Source: Tubulanus polymorphus (Eukaryota > Nemertea > Palaeonemertea > Tubulaniformes > Tubulanidae). Taken from it: a stretch of DNA of 64,000 bases. The stretch is from assembly GCF_964204645.1 (NCBI RefSeq), contig NC_134028.1, forward strand, positions 2,170,001 through 2,234,000, written 5' to 3'. Of the stretch, positions 36,612-50,217 are shown piece after piece. Within the stretch, counting starts at the first letter, position 1. Each line of letters starts with the position of its first letter. Made by a program: the position numbers and the translations under genes. The notes below the pieces were generated by a model that was not told where the DNA came from, made no database searches, and saw nothing but the letters and a program-made list of their open reading frames with translations.

Positions 36612-39600
36612 ATGATAATGGCAAAATCAGGATATTTAGTGACCGAAGACAGCTGGAGTACAAACCAAGTGCAACAATATGAAGTTCAGTGGCTTGCGAA
36701 CTTCTTTCATTCGTTCCCTCACGTAAATTTATCTTTTACGTTAACGGACTCGACGTTTGACCCTCAGAATTCCAGCTATCAAGAGGTTTGTGTCCAACCC
36801 AGTTTTTAACGAAATAAATTATCAAAACTCGCTGGTCAATCATCCCGCGTATTTGGTTTTGTGTAATTATCACATAGACCTAATGCTCACAATGGTTCAC
36901 GATCTGTTATCATTACACAAATGGTTATTGTTCTATTGGAAACTCTAGGTCTGTCAATATTTGATGCTGATCAATCAATACTAGGGAATCTATTAATTTT
37001 GATCCTCTATAAATAAAGGCAAGCAACAAGAGTAAGAGCTTTCCCATTGTATGCCTATGATTAATGTTTCTCTTTTAATTGTGTATTTTTTGCAGAGTCT
37101 TCTATTTTTATCATGTCTACCACTAGTATGGATGGTGCTGACAATGATAGGATTTATTGCGTATTTTTGTTACCGATGCTGTCAACCGGATCCGACTCCG
37201 AAAAAACAAGTGCGAGGTAGATGTCTGAAATGGACGCTAGCGGTTTTGCTAATCGTCACTGGGTAAGTTGAGCTTTAGTTCTTTCCGTATTGATGAGAAT
37301 GCGCGATACAGTAGTTTCATCTATCTCCGAGAAAAATTTGGGTAAAAGTGCAGATCCGCACCTCTCGTGATTGATGCAATCTACTGAATGACAGTATCCA
37401 GGCTAAATCTTTCTAGTGAAGATATATTAAAATTAACCAATGGCAAAGTATGAATTGCTGATGACATTTTGAACCTGAAACGATGATATTTCATGTAATT
37501 GATTGAACCGTTTACGCGGAGAGGTGCAGATCTGCACTTTTACCAAAATTTGATTTGTCAGAGAAGGTGCTTTGTTACCCATTAAAATAAATGAATTCGC
37601 AATACTTCAATAAGTTAAGTGGACACACTACTGTTTGCCCCCACTCACCTGAGACATGGTTAATTATTTAGGGGTTTGGTAACAATGCAAAGTTATCAGC
37701 TTTGAAGCCTAATTACCACTAGCTGTATTTGGTGTTCAGCTACTGTGAAATGTCTTTGATTCTAATCTGTGGGTGTTTAAGCGTTAATCAACCAAGTTAC
37801 AGGCCTATTGTATTTGGTGACTGAAACTGTGAAAAACTTTCTCCCAGTCAAAACAACATGCCTTGCATGAATAGAACATTATCCTTTATGTTTTTAACTT
37901 TTTATAATAATTCGATAATTGCACACTTCTGTCATTTTTGTATCTGGGAAACAATTATAGAAGCTTTGTAGTTATTATCTGTCATATATTTGAATGGCCA
38001 TGATCTAGTTTGGAGGTAATTGTTTGTATTATTGTTTTTCGCAGCGCTGCGACTGGAGTTGGATTTCTGGGTAATGAAAAATTACATCAAGGTATTGAAA
38101 CATCGGCAGATGCTGCTGAATCGGGAAATTTAGTTTTCCAAGGAATTTTAAGTAATGTGAGTACCATTTAGAAATCGGTTAATGACAGAGATGGGGTTCG
38201 ATATCAAAACTTTATTCAATCATTTGAAACATACTAACAAGTAGCCCTATCTGTTATTCAACTGAACTATCATCTGATATCCAACTACATTTGATGTATG
38301 TGATTAAAATTGTGATAGAAAATCTATTTGGAAATCTATTAGTTTCTACTTTTGGGTAGTTAATAGACCTACGCAATATTTTTAGTTTCATTGATGTCCA
38401 TTTACGTGGATGCTTTAATTTAGATATGTCTTTATTTGTCTAATTGTGCTGTGGTTATTTTTACCACTCTAGTTGACTGGTTTCCTATTCTGTTCTGTTC
38501 GTAATGAAACATTTACGGATTAGTGTTTTGCCACAGACAGCGTTTTGCCGGCAGATGAATTAGATTTGCTCATAATTAGATTTACTCGGTGAATGATTTA
38601 TGTATCCATCTGGTCCCCCTAACTCTGTGTCAACTTTACAATAGTTTATGGCTTCATTCAAATTGTGTTAAGGGCTGGTCCATTGATAGAAAAAGAATTG
38701 GGCAATAAATGGCTCATATATTGAATTAGTGACAGTAGGTTATATCTTCCATTTAAGTAACTGTAGGCAGCGGTTTCACTATTTTCATTGCTCATTCCAG
38801 GGTAATTGATATAAAACCTATATGACAACTCTTTCATAGTTCATCACTTTTCTTCCACTTATAGCCATTGTTTTATGTATGTGGACCGCTAATCACAAAT
38901 TGATGATTTTTGTTGTGGATCAGGACGATTTCTACAGTTTGAATTGATCACTATCGCCTTACATTGCTTACTTTTACCAATCAGATGGAAACTGCTAACT
39001 TTTGCCTCAGCCTCACTAACTACTATGAATCCTATAAATTTGGTTTTCCATCCGAAAATGGTCTTTGAACAGGAGCTTAAAGACTGGGTTCAATTCATAG
39101 AAAGATCGATAGGTCTCATGGAGCCGCAGATGTCCTTACAAAATTACACAGTCTTTTGGTGTCTCCCTTGAGATCATTGTCTGGTGTGATTTATTTAGTA
39201 GGTTAATGACAGTCGTGTGGTGTCTTTTAACAACGTCTATAATGACAACCCCATAAAAAACCCAAATTAGACCTACCTGTCATCACAGAGATTATTCAGG
39301 TTATTGAAATTATAAACTTGTCGGAATTTTCGAAATATGGAATGTCATTTTTGCTTTATCTATATTTTATTGCATATGGAAGCAGATTGGTGTTAGGCCT
39401 GGTCTGTTGAAATGTTTAACCCTGCTGCTACACTGTCAATCATCTACACATTTGTTACCAGTAGACTCAGTATTTATTTGTCTTGTCGCATGGTTCCGAA
39501 TTATCGACGAATCGAGCGCACAGTCATCTGGAAAAGGGATCTGTTGCGCTGTTCCTCGCTGGAAGTTTTCTTCTTATCATACGCAGTGATTTATCCCGCT

Positions 39601-42600
39601 GATAAATCCTGTCAATTTGCCGTGTGATCGACGTTGCGTATATACGCGCTTGAATTCGATGAAATCTTCTATCCGCGCAAAGCGAGATAATTATCTACCT
39701 TAATGAGCCTCGTAATCTGGCTTCTATTTCAAATTTGCTTCCTCGATCTGGCCGTAAATTGGGCTCATTTTCAGTCTATCATCTCAGTCATTTGCTCCCA
39801 TCAAATCTACATCATTATAAACGCATATTGTGCGTTAATTTCCCCCCCCGAGTTTTTCTTGTAAACATTGGGAGGGGGGGTTTATTTAAACCAGCGTCCG
39901 GGTTGTAAAACTAACAGCAATAGTCAAGTTATATATTCATGAAATCAGTGATAATGTCCCCCACCCCCCGGGGTCAGACTATTATGTAGATTGAATTTCT
40001 ATGCGTGTAGTGTTTGCCATTCGGTCGTATTACCATCAAATTTCATTATTCTCCGTTCCCCGGTATCCGGAGAGCTCGCTCAACCGGTGGCACACCGGCC
40101 GTACACGCCGGCTTCGCGAATTTGGATTTTTTCGATATCATCAATTCTACCGATGCAGCATCGTGTACCTTTGGTGATTGAAATGCTGCATGTAACCATG
40201 GTGACTGCATCGTTGAACACGTTTCTTTCGATGATTGTAACGAAGGTATCGAGCTGCAGCTACCGTTCCATTCCGTGCTGCGAATGTAGATCATTTCAAT
40301 AAAAAACTTCCTTGATTGTTTTTTTTATACCCTCAACCCGCTAAGCGCCACGCTTAGACCGAGAAATTCTGTCGCCTGCCGCCAGGGTTTGAACCCATAT
40401 ACCCTGGATTGACGAAACCAGTGACCGGTGGACTCGGCCATTGCGCCTCTCTTGTTGTTTAGTAGATTCTAAAATCAGGTGTTATCTTCTAATACGAGAA
40501 ATATGAAGTTCACAGTGACTGGTAGGCCTATATGAAAATGTGGTGATATTTATGTTTAGATAATGAACTCATTTTTTCGCTGACAATTGATTATAGTTAG
40601 TAGGCCCTACCTCTAAACTTAAACGTGATACACTTCCATGAGTTGAAAGCTATAAACTGACATTAAAATGAAAGTTGAAGTTGTTATTTTTGATTAGTTT
40701 TTGTAATGAAAACCTACATGTATTTGTATTCGAGTGTCGCCTGATTCCATTTTGAATATTTATTTTCATTTGAAATGTGATGAAATCTAATGGTGATTTC
40801 CGTGTCTGGCGTTGTATGCTGATATAATAATGAAACTGATGATTGCTTCGATTCTCTCTTGATACCATTTCATAAATGGACGTTAAGTGTCTTGTTGAAT
40901 ATTTAATATACTCGAGTGATGATCGGCACATTAAACTCAAGTAGAGAACTGAGAACTGGAATCTGTTACTTCACGACACTTTCTGCTGGCTGAAGTGACT
41001 GCAGCCACTATTTTGGATGAAGTCCGCCCCTGTTCCGTCATCTAAGGATCTGCCATCTTGGATGATGTAACTTCCTATTTGCCATTTAAAAGATGATGTC
41101 ACTACCTGCTGGTTATCAGTATCTCAGTCATCTGTTATCCTATCTCTTGTTTTAGTCATCATTCTGTTATCCTCTATTTTAGGATTCGCGATGTTCTAGT
41201 CCAATGGATAATCAATTTTGAAATTTGTCTCATTCTCTTTTATTTATTCATAGAAATGTTGTCTCTAGTTGATAGAATGTATTTGTTTAATAATCTGTCA
41301 TCGACTGCAAAGGAATTATAGGCATTTTGAAAGGGTTGAATAAATAATTTTGGCATTGGTTGACATATCTCTCTGGAGAAAAACAAGATTTCTACCAATA
41401 CATGTAAACTGTTTACTTTGTTGGATGTCATGTCAACACTGAAACAGGAACTCTTGTACCCATTCCATAAAATCTTACTCTTTGATGCCCGGTTGAAGTA
41501 AGACACGATCAAAACAACAGTTTATGTTTGGGATATTTCTCCCTGGAGGCTTCTATCAAACACGACAAGCACAAATAGCATTCCAATCACTAGACCTCTG
41601 CACACTGTGTGAAGATTATGTTGCAAAAATAAATGCACCCGTTTAAATTCATCCAGAGCAAAACACTCGACCTGAATCTCGACCTGAATCTCAAGCCACA
41701 GGCTTCGATTCTCCGAGATCTGAGGTGTTTTGATATTTTGTTATGTGCAGCAAAACCTCGTTTTCGGAAAAGATGATTTAATTATCACTGCATCAATAGT
41801 GAAGGATGTAGTCGTTACCTCATCTGTGCCAGATTGAAAAATTGGAACTCAAACGTTATTTTAATCAACTAACTATTATCTATACGATGCATTATTACTT
41901 GCATCAAGTCTGGCTTTTATTTGCATGCGTGAATTAAATGATGATTAGAGTATGGATAGTGAAATGATCGTGGAATGCTTGACCGCTGATGATGAGAATA
42001 ACTATGAGATGAGTAAGTTGGTCGGTGATTAGATTTGAAAGTTTGATCTAGGATTTGCAACGCTGATCTGAGTTCGGATCTGACTCAGACATCGTTATAT
42101 TAACGATATATGTATGTATATACATACACTTGCGAAGGGCTTTTCGAGATGATAGTTCCCAGACAGTAGTTCTTGAAAAATACTTTTTAAGATTGAATGG
42201 AAAGATATTGCACCATATGACGTATATAGCCTAGCGTTAAGAGAGAGGATGTTTCTGGTAGAAAATATCTAATCAATTCAGTGTCAGAATGAACATCAAA
42301 ATGAATATGTTTGTAGATATTTATAAGGTTTAGTTTCTCTCAAATCAATGTTACGATAAATTGGATTGTTTAAGATTTCATACAGTGATCTAACTCCTTC
42401 TTAGCATATCACCTTTGTGTGCGCAGAGTTTCCGACCAAGGTCAGACTGTCAGTGCGGTCACCTTGGTTCCGAGATGGCAGCGGTCAATTAGAAATGTCT
42501 GAAAGTTTCAGACGGTTCCCGGATAGGTTGTCGTTCAGGTGATTCGCGACCATTAACAGAAGCAGCACTTTCTACTGCAGATTTTTATGAGGGTTTCATC

Positions 42601-45600
42601 GAGTGGTAGTAGTCTCTGACGAGGTGGCAGAGATCCCTGACCTGTACGCTGTCTAGTTTATCCTTGATGATTCTCGTTGTATTTCAGTATGTTCAGTTGT
42701 TTATAGATTTTAGATGGTTGACTGCGATTGATGAGTTTAGATTCAATCTATATTAATCGATATGAAGAGAACCGATGATATAATCAATCAGTGTCTCCCG
42801 ATTCATAAGTCTTCAGTCATCGTTTACAATCGAAGTCTTCATTGTCAATTATCGGCTGTAGAATATCTTCATTGTAGTCACAATCAGAGCTGAAAGACTA
42901 CACAGGAACCTATCACATAAAAACCTGTATGAGTAATAACATAATAGTGCCTGGATCAGCAGAATCTTAATCCCACAGAATCTGAAACGTTTAATAATCC
43001 AAATAATCTTGGATTTGTCAAATGATTACTCCAAGGAATAATGGGAAACTAGACTTCTATACTTATTTCAATAGACTTCTTTTTACTGTTTTTCTGGTAT
43101 TTTTGTACTCAATTCCAAATCGAAGAAAGTGTTCATATGATTATTCGCTCATTGCTCAGGTCCTCTCGTATAAAACTTGATGGATCCAGTGGATTTACCG
43201 AGAGTTCTAGTGGAGATGAATCATTTCTTTCTGTGTTTACATTTTCCAGATTTATCCGGGAGGTAGTATACCCCCATACAACCTCAGATGAGTGGATGAA
43301 TATTTATGATTCATACGGAGATAAACTCCCTGAGTGTTCTCTTTTTCACGGGCTACAGATACAAACTTAATTCCTCGGAGACTTATTAGATATCATTTGA
43401 AAATGAAGAGTTCTATGAGATTTCACGAAGATATTTTCCTTTAAGTGGCATTTGTTGCATCTTGGAGTTTCCGGGACACTGTTCCCACTTTTACACCACT
43501 TGGAGTCCTTTTTCAGGACAATGTTCCCAATATTTGACAACTTGTGAACAATTTTTGGGGACAATATTTCCTCAATGCTTGATGCATATTAAGAGTGTCC
43601 TGCATCATTTTCTCTTAGGATTAATGTTGTTTTGACACCCCGAGTATAAAGTTTATTAGTTTGATTTGTAACAGATTGTTACTAGTCCACGGACTCTCTC
43701 TCCACGCATTGATTTACGTCAGCAATTGCAAATCGCATGTGATTTACTAACATTTAGCACTCAATTCGCAGCTGATTAGAAAATCTCATTAACTTCTATA
43801 ACAAGGATTAATCAGTAACTTGATATACTTCTGAGAGATGTACCTTACTGTGGTGCACAGATCTCCTGCCCATGTTCATTTGCCTATCATTCATTCCTTC
43901 AGCAAATTCATTAGTGAGGCTAATTGCTGATTGGAGTTATTTTGGTTTCTATAACAGTTTATACACGGTCAAGGCTGCTATGATTTTGTGTATGAATCTA
44001 CCTATCCTTGCCATATCCGAATCTGTATCACCGTACAATGAGTTTGGACACGTCTCTCAAGCTGGAAAGACTTTTTACATCATTTCGCATTGTCCATTCT
44101 CAACCAACTTTTCGATTTCAGTTCAGAAGATAACCTATACAGTTATTGTATATACAGTCATCGATGAACAGCCAGTATTAGAATATAAAATAGTATAGAA
44201 TTGCTCTTCTTCTATCCGTAGAAGAGTAATGTCCATATTGGGAATAGATTGTTCGACGTGGTTAATTCACTACGGAGTCACTGACTCCCGTAATTGGATG
44301 AGTCTATTTCAGGAATGATGTTTTCAATTACATCAATCATTTTCACTGGTTCTGTATTCGCCAGATGCTACTTTTTTCAGTTTCTGTCTGTTATTGACTA
44401 AATCGACTACGATGAGTAGAGAAGTTGTTTACTAGATGAGACCTACGAGCAATCATCTCAACAAGACCACGTATTGCAATCCAGTCTTGATTGATGTTAA
44501 AAAACCCACTTTTAGGAGTCGTTTGACCAAGGACGAGAATGGCATCATCTTTTATCACAGAGAAGAATAGATTTTACGTCATGAAATGGAAAGTTTCTAT
44601 TTGCATTATCTAAAAAACTCATAGATCACAATTTTTCGCACGCGTTTGTTAAAACGTTTAACAGCCCTCATTTGAGCCCTCAGCAATCAGTGACATGCGA
44701 AAGGTGTAGCATTGTTATTCCGATCAATGGTTTTGATATCACCTTAAATCTGACGAAGCCATTACTGTCGTAACTTCCGGCTTTTATTCCGTCTGCTCCC
44801 TGATGGTCGGCCATTATCACGGACGCCGCGAACAACTTGATTAAATGACTGCCGCAAAAAAAAAACCCGGGGAGGAAATATCCATCGGGACTTTTAGTGG
44901 ATTGTGTTCGACGCCATCACGAACACAACTTAACAAAGCAAAATGTTGTTGGCGCTTCGTTCAGCCAAAATGAATGAACATTTCCCCGGAAAAAATCAGT
45001 ATACTCAGAAGATCAATTTCGATGTATAAATACTGAAATTGGTTTATATTCCCATCTTGTAGAAGACATCCAAGAGTTGCATTGATCTTATTGAATTTTC
45101 TTACAGTTTACTAGCACCGGCATATTATGCAATGAGCTGATCTATGATTCTTTGAATTACTAAAAATTGGAATGCCCTCTTAATATGTAGAGCAGATTTG
45201 GCAATTCAAGGACTGGTGGCCTTAGGACAAAAATGGGCTTTGTTGGCCCTTATGGCGGCCCATTTGGATTTATTTTGAAAGAATTTAAAAATCCAGACTT
45301 TGGGAGGCACATTCGAATTCTGAACAAAAGGCTACTAAAACTGTAGCTCAAATGGAGTTCCGCTTTCAAAAGATCCAGGCTGATTTCGGCTTATTTCAGG
45401 CCGAATGTACAAGTTTTCTACTCACTAAGTGCATATGATCTTTATGTTTTTGACTGTCACATGCCTGAAGGCCGGAAAAATATCACTGTGCCTTAATGGT
45501 TGTTAGAATTGTGATCACGATCAGATTGTGTGGCGATCAGATTGTGTGGCTGTGGCTGCACTGAGATCGTAGATAGACAGGTTCAGTGTAAGGTTGGCGT

Positions 45601-48600
45601 GTCCTTGGTAACAGACTATTAGTTAAACAACGTTGGGGAATAGCCTCTACTTGTGTTTTATCACTGTGATTTGAATACCAGCTGAGTTTTTCTCATCACC
45701 TTGGTTTATTGATTGTGGTTTTTTGTGTGAATGGAACGTGCAGTTTATTTTTCATACCCACCTAGCCTTAGGCCTTATAATATTAGTGCCATTAAACCAG
45801 AAAAACCACACAATTTAGCCCAGATCAGGTCCCGGGTCAAATTTAGCCCATGCCTAATCAGCGATAGAGTTCACATGTTAATGCTTCAACAAAGGGGCCA
45901 ACATTAACATTACGATCACAGGGAATTAAATGACCCATGTTAGAATTAGGCATGGGCCTTGTCCCGGTTTGGTCAGGCCAGATTTGGTCCATGTAATGTG
46001 GGCATTATGGGCATTTCGAACCAGTATGAACAGCTTATCTAGCATCTGGTAAAAACATTCGTGTGATCAATGCTATTGTCATGCTCCAGAAAATGAATGA
46101 GTTGTTGATAAGGGAATTTCTGACATTTTTCGTCACACCAAAACATGCTCAGGAACAGATTGAGGAGGTCACGAGACAATTTCAATATTTCACCTCATAC
46201 AAATAGGACGCACAGTCTGCATAAACTGAATGGGTTTTTTGCGTGCTTCTCCTGTTGTTTCAGTTCGACTGTTATTTCATTAGAACACGACGAGTCTGAA
46301 ATAGATGATATACGGTCATATGTCTGATACCGATAATCGATATCCTTGTATCAAAAACGAGTTGCAGAGACCATTAGCGGGCAATATGAAATATGATGAT
46401 ATTGGAAGTAAACATAATTGGTTGTTTGATATGTGCCGGCAAAAAACTGCAGACATTACTGAAATGATCTAGTTTTTGATTGTAGTAGTTAATGGTATGT
46501 TTTGCGATATGTTTTAAGTGTTTTACCAGTCATGATTTGTATGTGATGGTGAGGTTTATATACATACGTGTTGTATATACGATAAGCTACAGTAGCTATG
46601 AGTCACTAGATGTGTCCAGCATCCACTCGCGCGAGAATTCATTCCCCGGAAGGTCACCATGGATTCGAATGACTGATGAGTTGATGACTTCATTGTTGTG
46701 CCGGGCTGCGACTTTTGTACTTTTGTACTCAATGATCCGTTCAAGAGAAGAGTAAACCCGTGTGAAATTCAAGTTAAACTGGATACATCCGGTTTTCAGA
46801 CCGACACCATCTCCCTTCAAATGAGCTATCACATGATGCATAAACGAAAGCCTCCTGTTTCCTACCTATTTGCTTTTATTTATGTTCAACTCCATCTCTG
46901 AGTGCAGCTTTTTCATCCTCGCCCTTTCTTTCACCATTCTCATCTCTGAGTGCAGCTTTTTCATCCTCGCCCTTTCTTTCACCATTCTCATCTCTGAGTG
47001 CAGCTTTTTCATCCTCGCCCTTTCTTTCACCATTCTCATCTCTGAGTGCAGCTTTTTCATCCTCGCCCTTTCTTTCACCATTCTCATCACTGAGTGCAGC
47101 TTTTTCATCCTCGCCCTTTCACCATTCTCATCTCTGAGTGCAGCTTTTTCATCCTCGCCCTTTCTTTCACCATTCTCATCTCTGAGTGCAGCTTTTTCAT
47201 CCTCGCCCTTTCTTTCACCATTCTCATCTCTGAGTGCAGCTTTTTCATCCTCGCCCTTTCACCATTCTCATCTCTGAGTGCAGCTTTTTCATCCTCGCCC
47301 TTTCACCATTCTCATCTCTGAGTGCAGCTTTTTCATCCTCGCCCTTTCACCATTCTCATCTCTGAGTGCAGCTTTTTCATCCTCGCCCTTTCTTTCACCA
47401 TTCTCATCTCTGAGTGCAGCTTTTTCATCCTCGCCCTTTCTTTCACCATTCTCATCTCTGAGTGCAGCTTTTTCATCCTCGCCCTTTCACCATTCTCATC
47501 TCTGAGTGCAGCTTTTTCATCCTCGCCCTTTCACCATTCTCATCTCTGAGTGCAGCTTTTTCATCCTCGCCCTTTCACCATTCTCATCTCTGAGTGTAGC
47601 TTTTTCATCCTCGCCCTTTCACCATTCTCATCTCTGAGTGCAGCTTTTTCATCCTCGCCCTTTCTTTCACCATTCTCATCTCTGAGTGCAGCTTTTTCAT
47701 CCTCGCCCTTTCTTTCACCATTCTCATCTCTGAGTGCAGCTTTTTCATCCTCGCCCTTTCTTTCACCATTCTCATCTCTGAGTGCAGCTTCTTTGATAAT
47801 AGCAACCTTTGAAATTGTATGTACCCCGGCAATCATTCTGTGGCTCAATTTATATTACTTTCATGTTTGAAATTGTCTTCTTCCTTCGACTCATGTTGTC
47901 GATGATTTACCTGATTGTTTCTCACACCACAATGATATGGTCCATGAAAACATTTCATACTTTCATGTTACGAAGGGAAGTTTCCGTGTAAATGAAGGTC
48001 TAATCCTCAGAGCTCGTTTCGAAGCAGCTTAATATTCTAGATGTTGCTCCGGTGTATTTGGAAACTGATTGAAATAAACAGGTTTTTTTTCTAAACGAGT
48101 TAGCTGGTAACGAATGGGAATTGATCGAAGTCTTATCTCGGAAAAAAAGTTTGAAATTACGAGCTTAAAAAGCGTTGACTCGGATTAAACAATAGCAGAC
48201 GCACTTCGTGCGTACATCACCACGACTACGATTTATGAGACACTCGGCTCTGTAATAAACGGCACGTTGGTATTGCGTTGAATTAATGTGACGTGAGTGA
48301 GATTCGTAGTTGACTCGATTCTCATACTGATCACCTCCCCACGGTGGCTGTGACAGTGATTTATTGGGTGCAAAGGGTTAATTCAGGAGCGCGAAGTGTA
48401 CATGATGTGGATGACATAATTACCGTATAGCCAAAAAACAGTCGCAGAGCGGAGAGATAGGAGAGGTCGGGTGAACATCCTCTGGAGCGGAGAGATGGGA
48501 GAGGTCGGGTGTACATCCTCTGGAGTGGAGAGATGGGAGAGGTTGGGTGAACATCCTCTGGAGTGGAGAGATGGGAGAGGTTGGGTGAACATCCTCTGGA

Positions 48601-50182
48601 GTGGAGAGATATGAGAGGTCTGGTGTACATCCTCTGGAGTGGAGAGATGGGAGAGGTCTGGTGAACATCCTCTGGAGTGGAGATATATGAGAGGTCGGGT
48701 GTACATCCTCTGGAGTGGAGATATATGAGAGGTCGGGTGTACATCCTCTGGAGCGGAGAGATAGGAGAGGTCGGGTGTACATCCTCTTGAGTGGAGATAT
48801 ATGAGAGGTCGGGTGAACATCCTCTGGAGTGGAGATATATGAGAGGTCGGGTGTACATCCTCTGGAGCGGAGAGATAGGAGAGGTCGGGTGTACATCCTC
48901 TTGAGTGGAGATATATGAGAGGTCGGGTGTACATCCTCTGGAGTGGAGATATATGAGAGGTCGGGTGTACATCCTCTGGAGCGGAGAGATAGGAGAGGTC
49001 GGGTGTACATCCTCTGGAGCGGAGAGATGGGAGAGGTCTGGTGAACATCCTCTGGAGTGGAGAGATGGGAGAGGTCTGGTGTACATCCTCTTGAGTGGAG
49101 ATATATGAGAGGTCGGGTGTACATCCTCTGGAGTGGAGATATATGAGAGGTCGGGTGTACATCCTCTGGAGCGGAGAGATAGGAGAGGTCGGGTGTACAT
49201 CCTCTTGAGTGGAGATATATGAGAGGTCGGGTGTACATCCTCTGGAGTGGAGATATATGAGAGGTCGGGTGTACATCCTCTTGAGTGGAGATATATGAGA
49301 GGTCGGGTGTACATCCTCTGAAGTGGAGAGATATGAGAGGTCTGGTGTACATCCTCTGGAGCAGAGAGATATGAGAGGTCGGGTGAACATCCTCTGGAGT
49401 GGAGAGATATGAGAGGTCTGGTGTACATCCTCTGGAGTGGAGATATATGAGAGGTCGGGTGAACATCCTCTGGAGTGGAGAGATGGGAGAGGTCTGGTGT
49501 ACATCCTCTTGAGTGGAGATATATGAGAGGTCGGGTGTACCAAGTGCTGGTTGAAATGTGTCAAGCATGCATTTATTTTATGTCTGGTTGATGGTCAAAC
49601 AAATAGCTGCGGACAAAGAAGAGGAATATAAGCAGGGTAAAAAACCAGGGGTGAGACGTATTGACAAACTCGCCCAGTCTGTGCCCCACTTTACAGAATA
49701 ACATAAAACACATATGGCAATTTTTAACAGAATCATTTTAGCAGCATGAGAATTGTTACTAGTTGTGGGTTTGATCGTGACTGACAGCAACATGGATGCA
49801 GCATCGTATGTCGAATTCATCGGTGAATTCATCGGTGAATTCTCCGATGATTGGCTATGTAGATGTCGTAGTTGACCAGAATCTATGACGACAATAAAGC
49901 TGTCACAGTATCCGCACGGTATCCACACGGTATCCGCACGGTATCCACACTGTATCCACATGCCTACAGCGCAAAAACCATTGATTACATTCTAGGGATT
50001 CTATAATATTCGTATCACACGATTGTGAGTGTTTACGATCTGATTAGCCAAACAAGCTTCCAGCTTTCACCGCAGAATTTTTATCACGAATGGATATTAC
50101 TGCAGCACGCGTGGAAAAGTAGCGAATTCTTATGCACAGTCTTTGGTGCATACAGAGCTCATCTTTAAAAACAAAAGCCATT

Positions 50183-50217
<35 letters not shown>

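Noticed and set aside
40046-40302. Overlapping ORFs on both strands at 40.0-40.3 kb
   Set aside because: Neither resembles a known protein. The plus-strand one lacks an ATG at its given start. Kept only as a low-confidence observation about base composition.
40371-40450. Functional tRNA gene
   Set aside because: Box A- and box B-like motifs are present, but I could not fold an acceptor stem or assign an anticodon arm, and flanking sequence looks like a SINE body.
46866-47870. Repetitive ORFs on both strands (Phe/Ser/Leu-rich and Lys/Met/Glu-rich)
   Set aside because: They are generated by the 44/48-bp minisatellite. The 44-bp units shift the frame, and no flanking exon extends them.
48361-49568. 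Three minus-strand ORFs of 355-393 codons, the longest in the window
   Set aside because: They are the three frames of a 38-bp minisatellite with no stop in any frame. The repeat peptide has no family resemblance, and the same DNA cannot plausibly be coding in all three frames.
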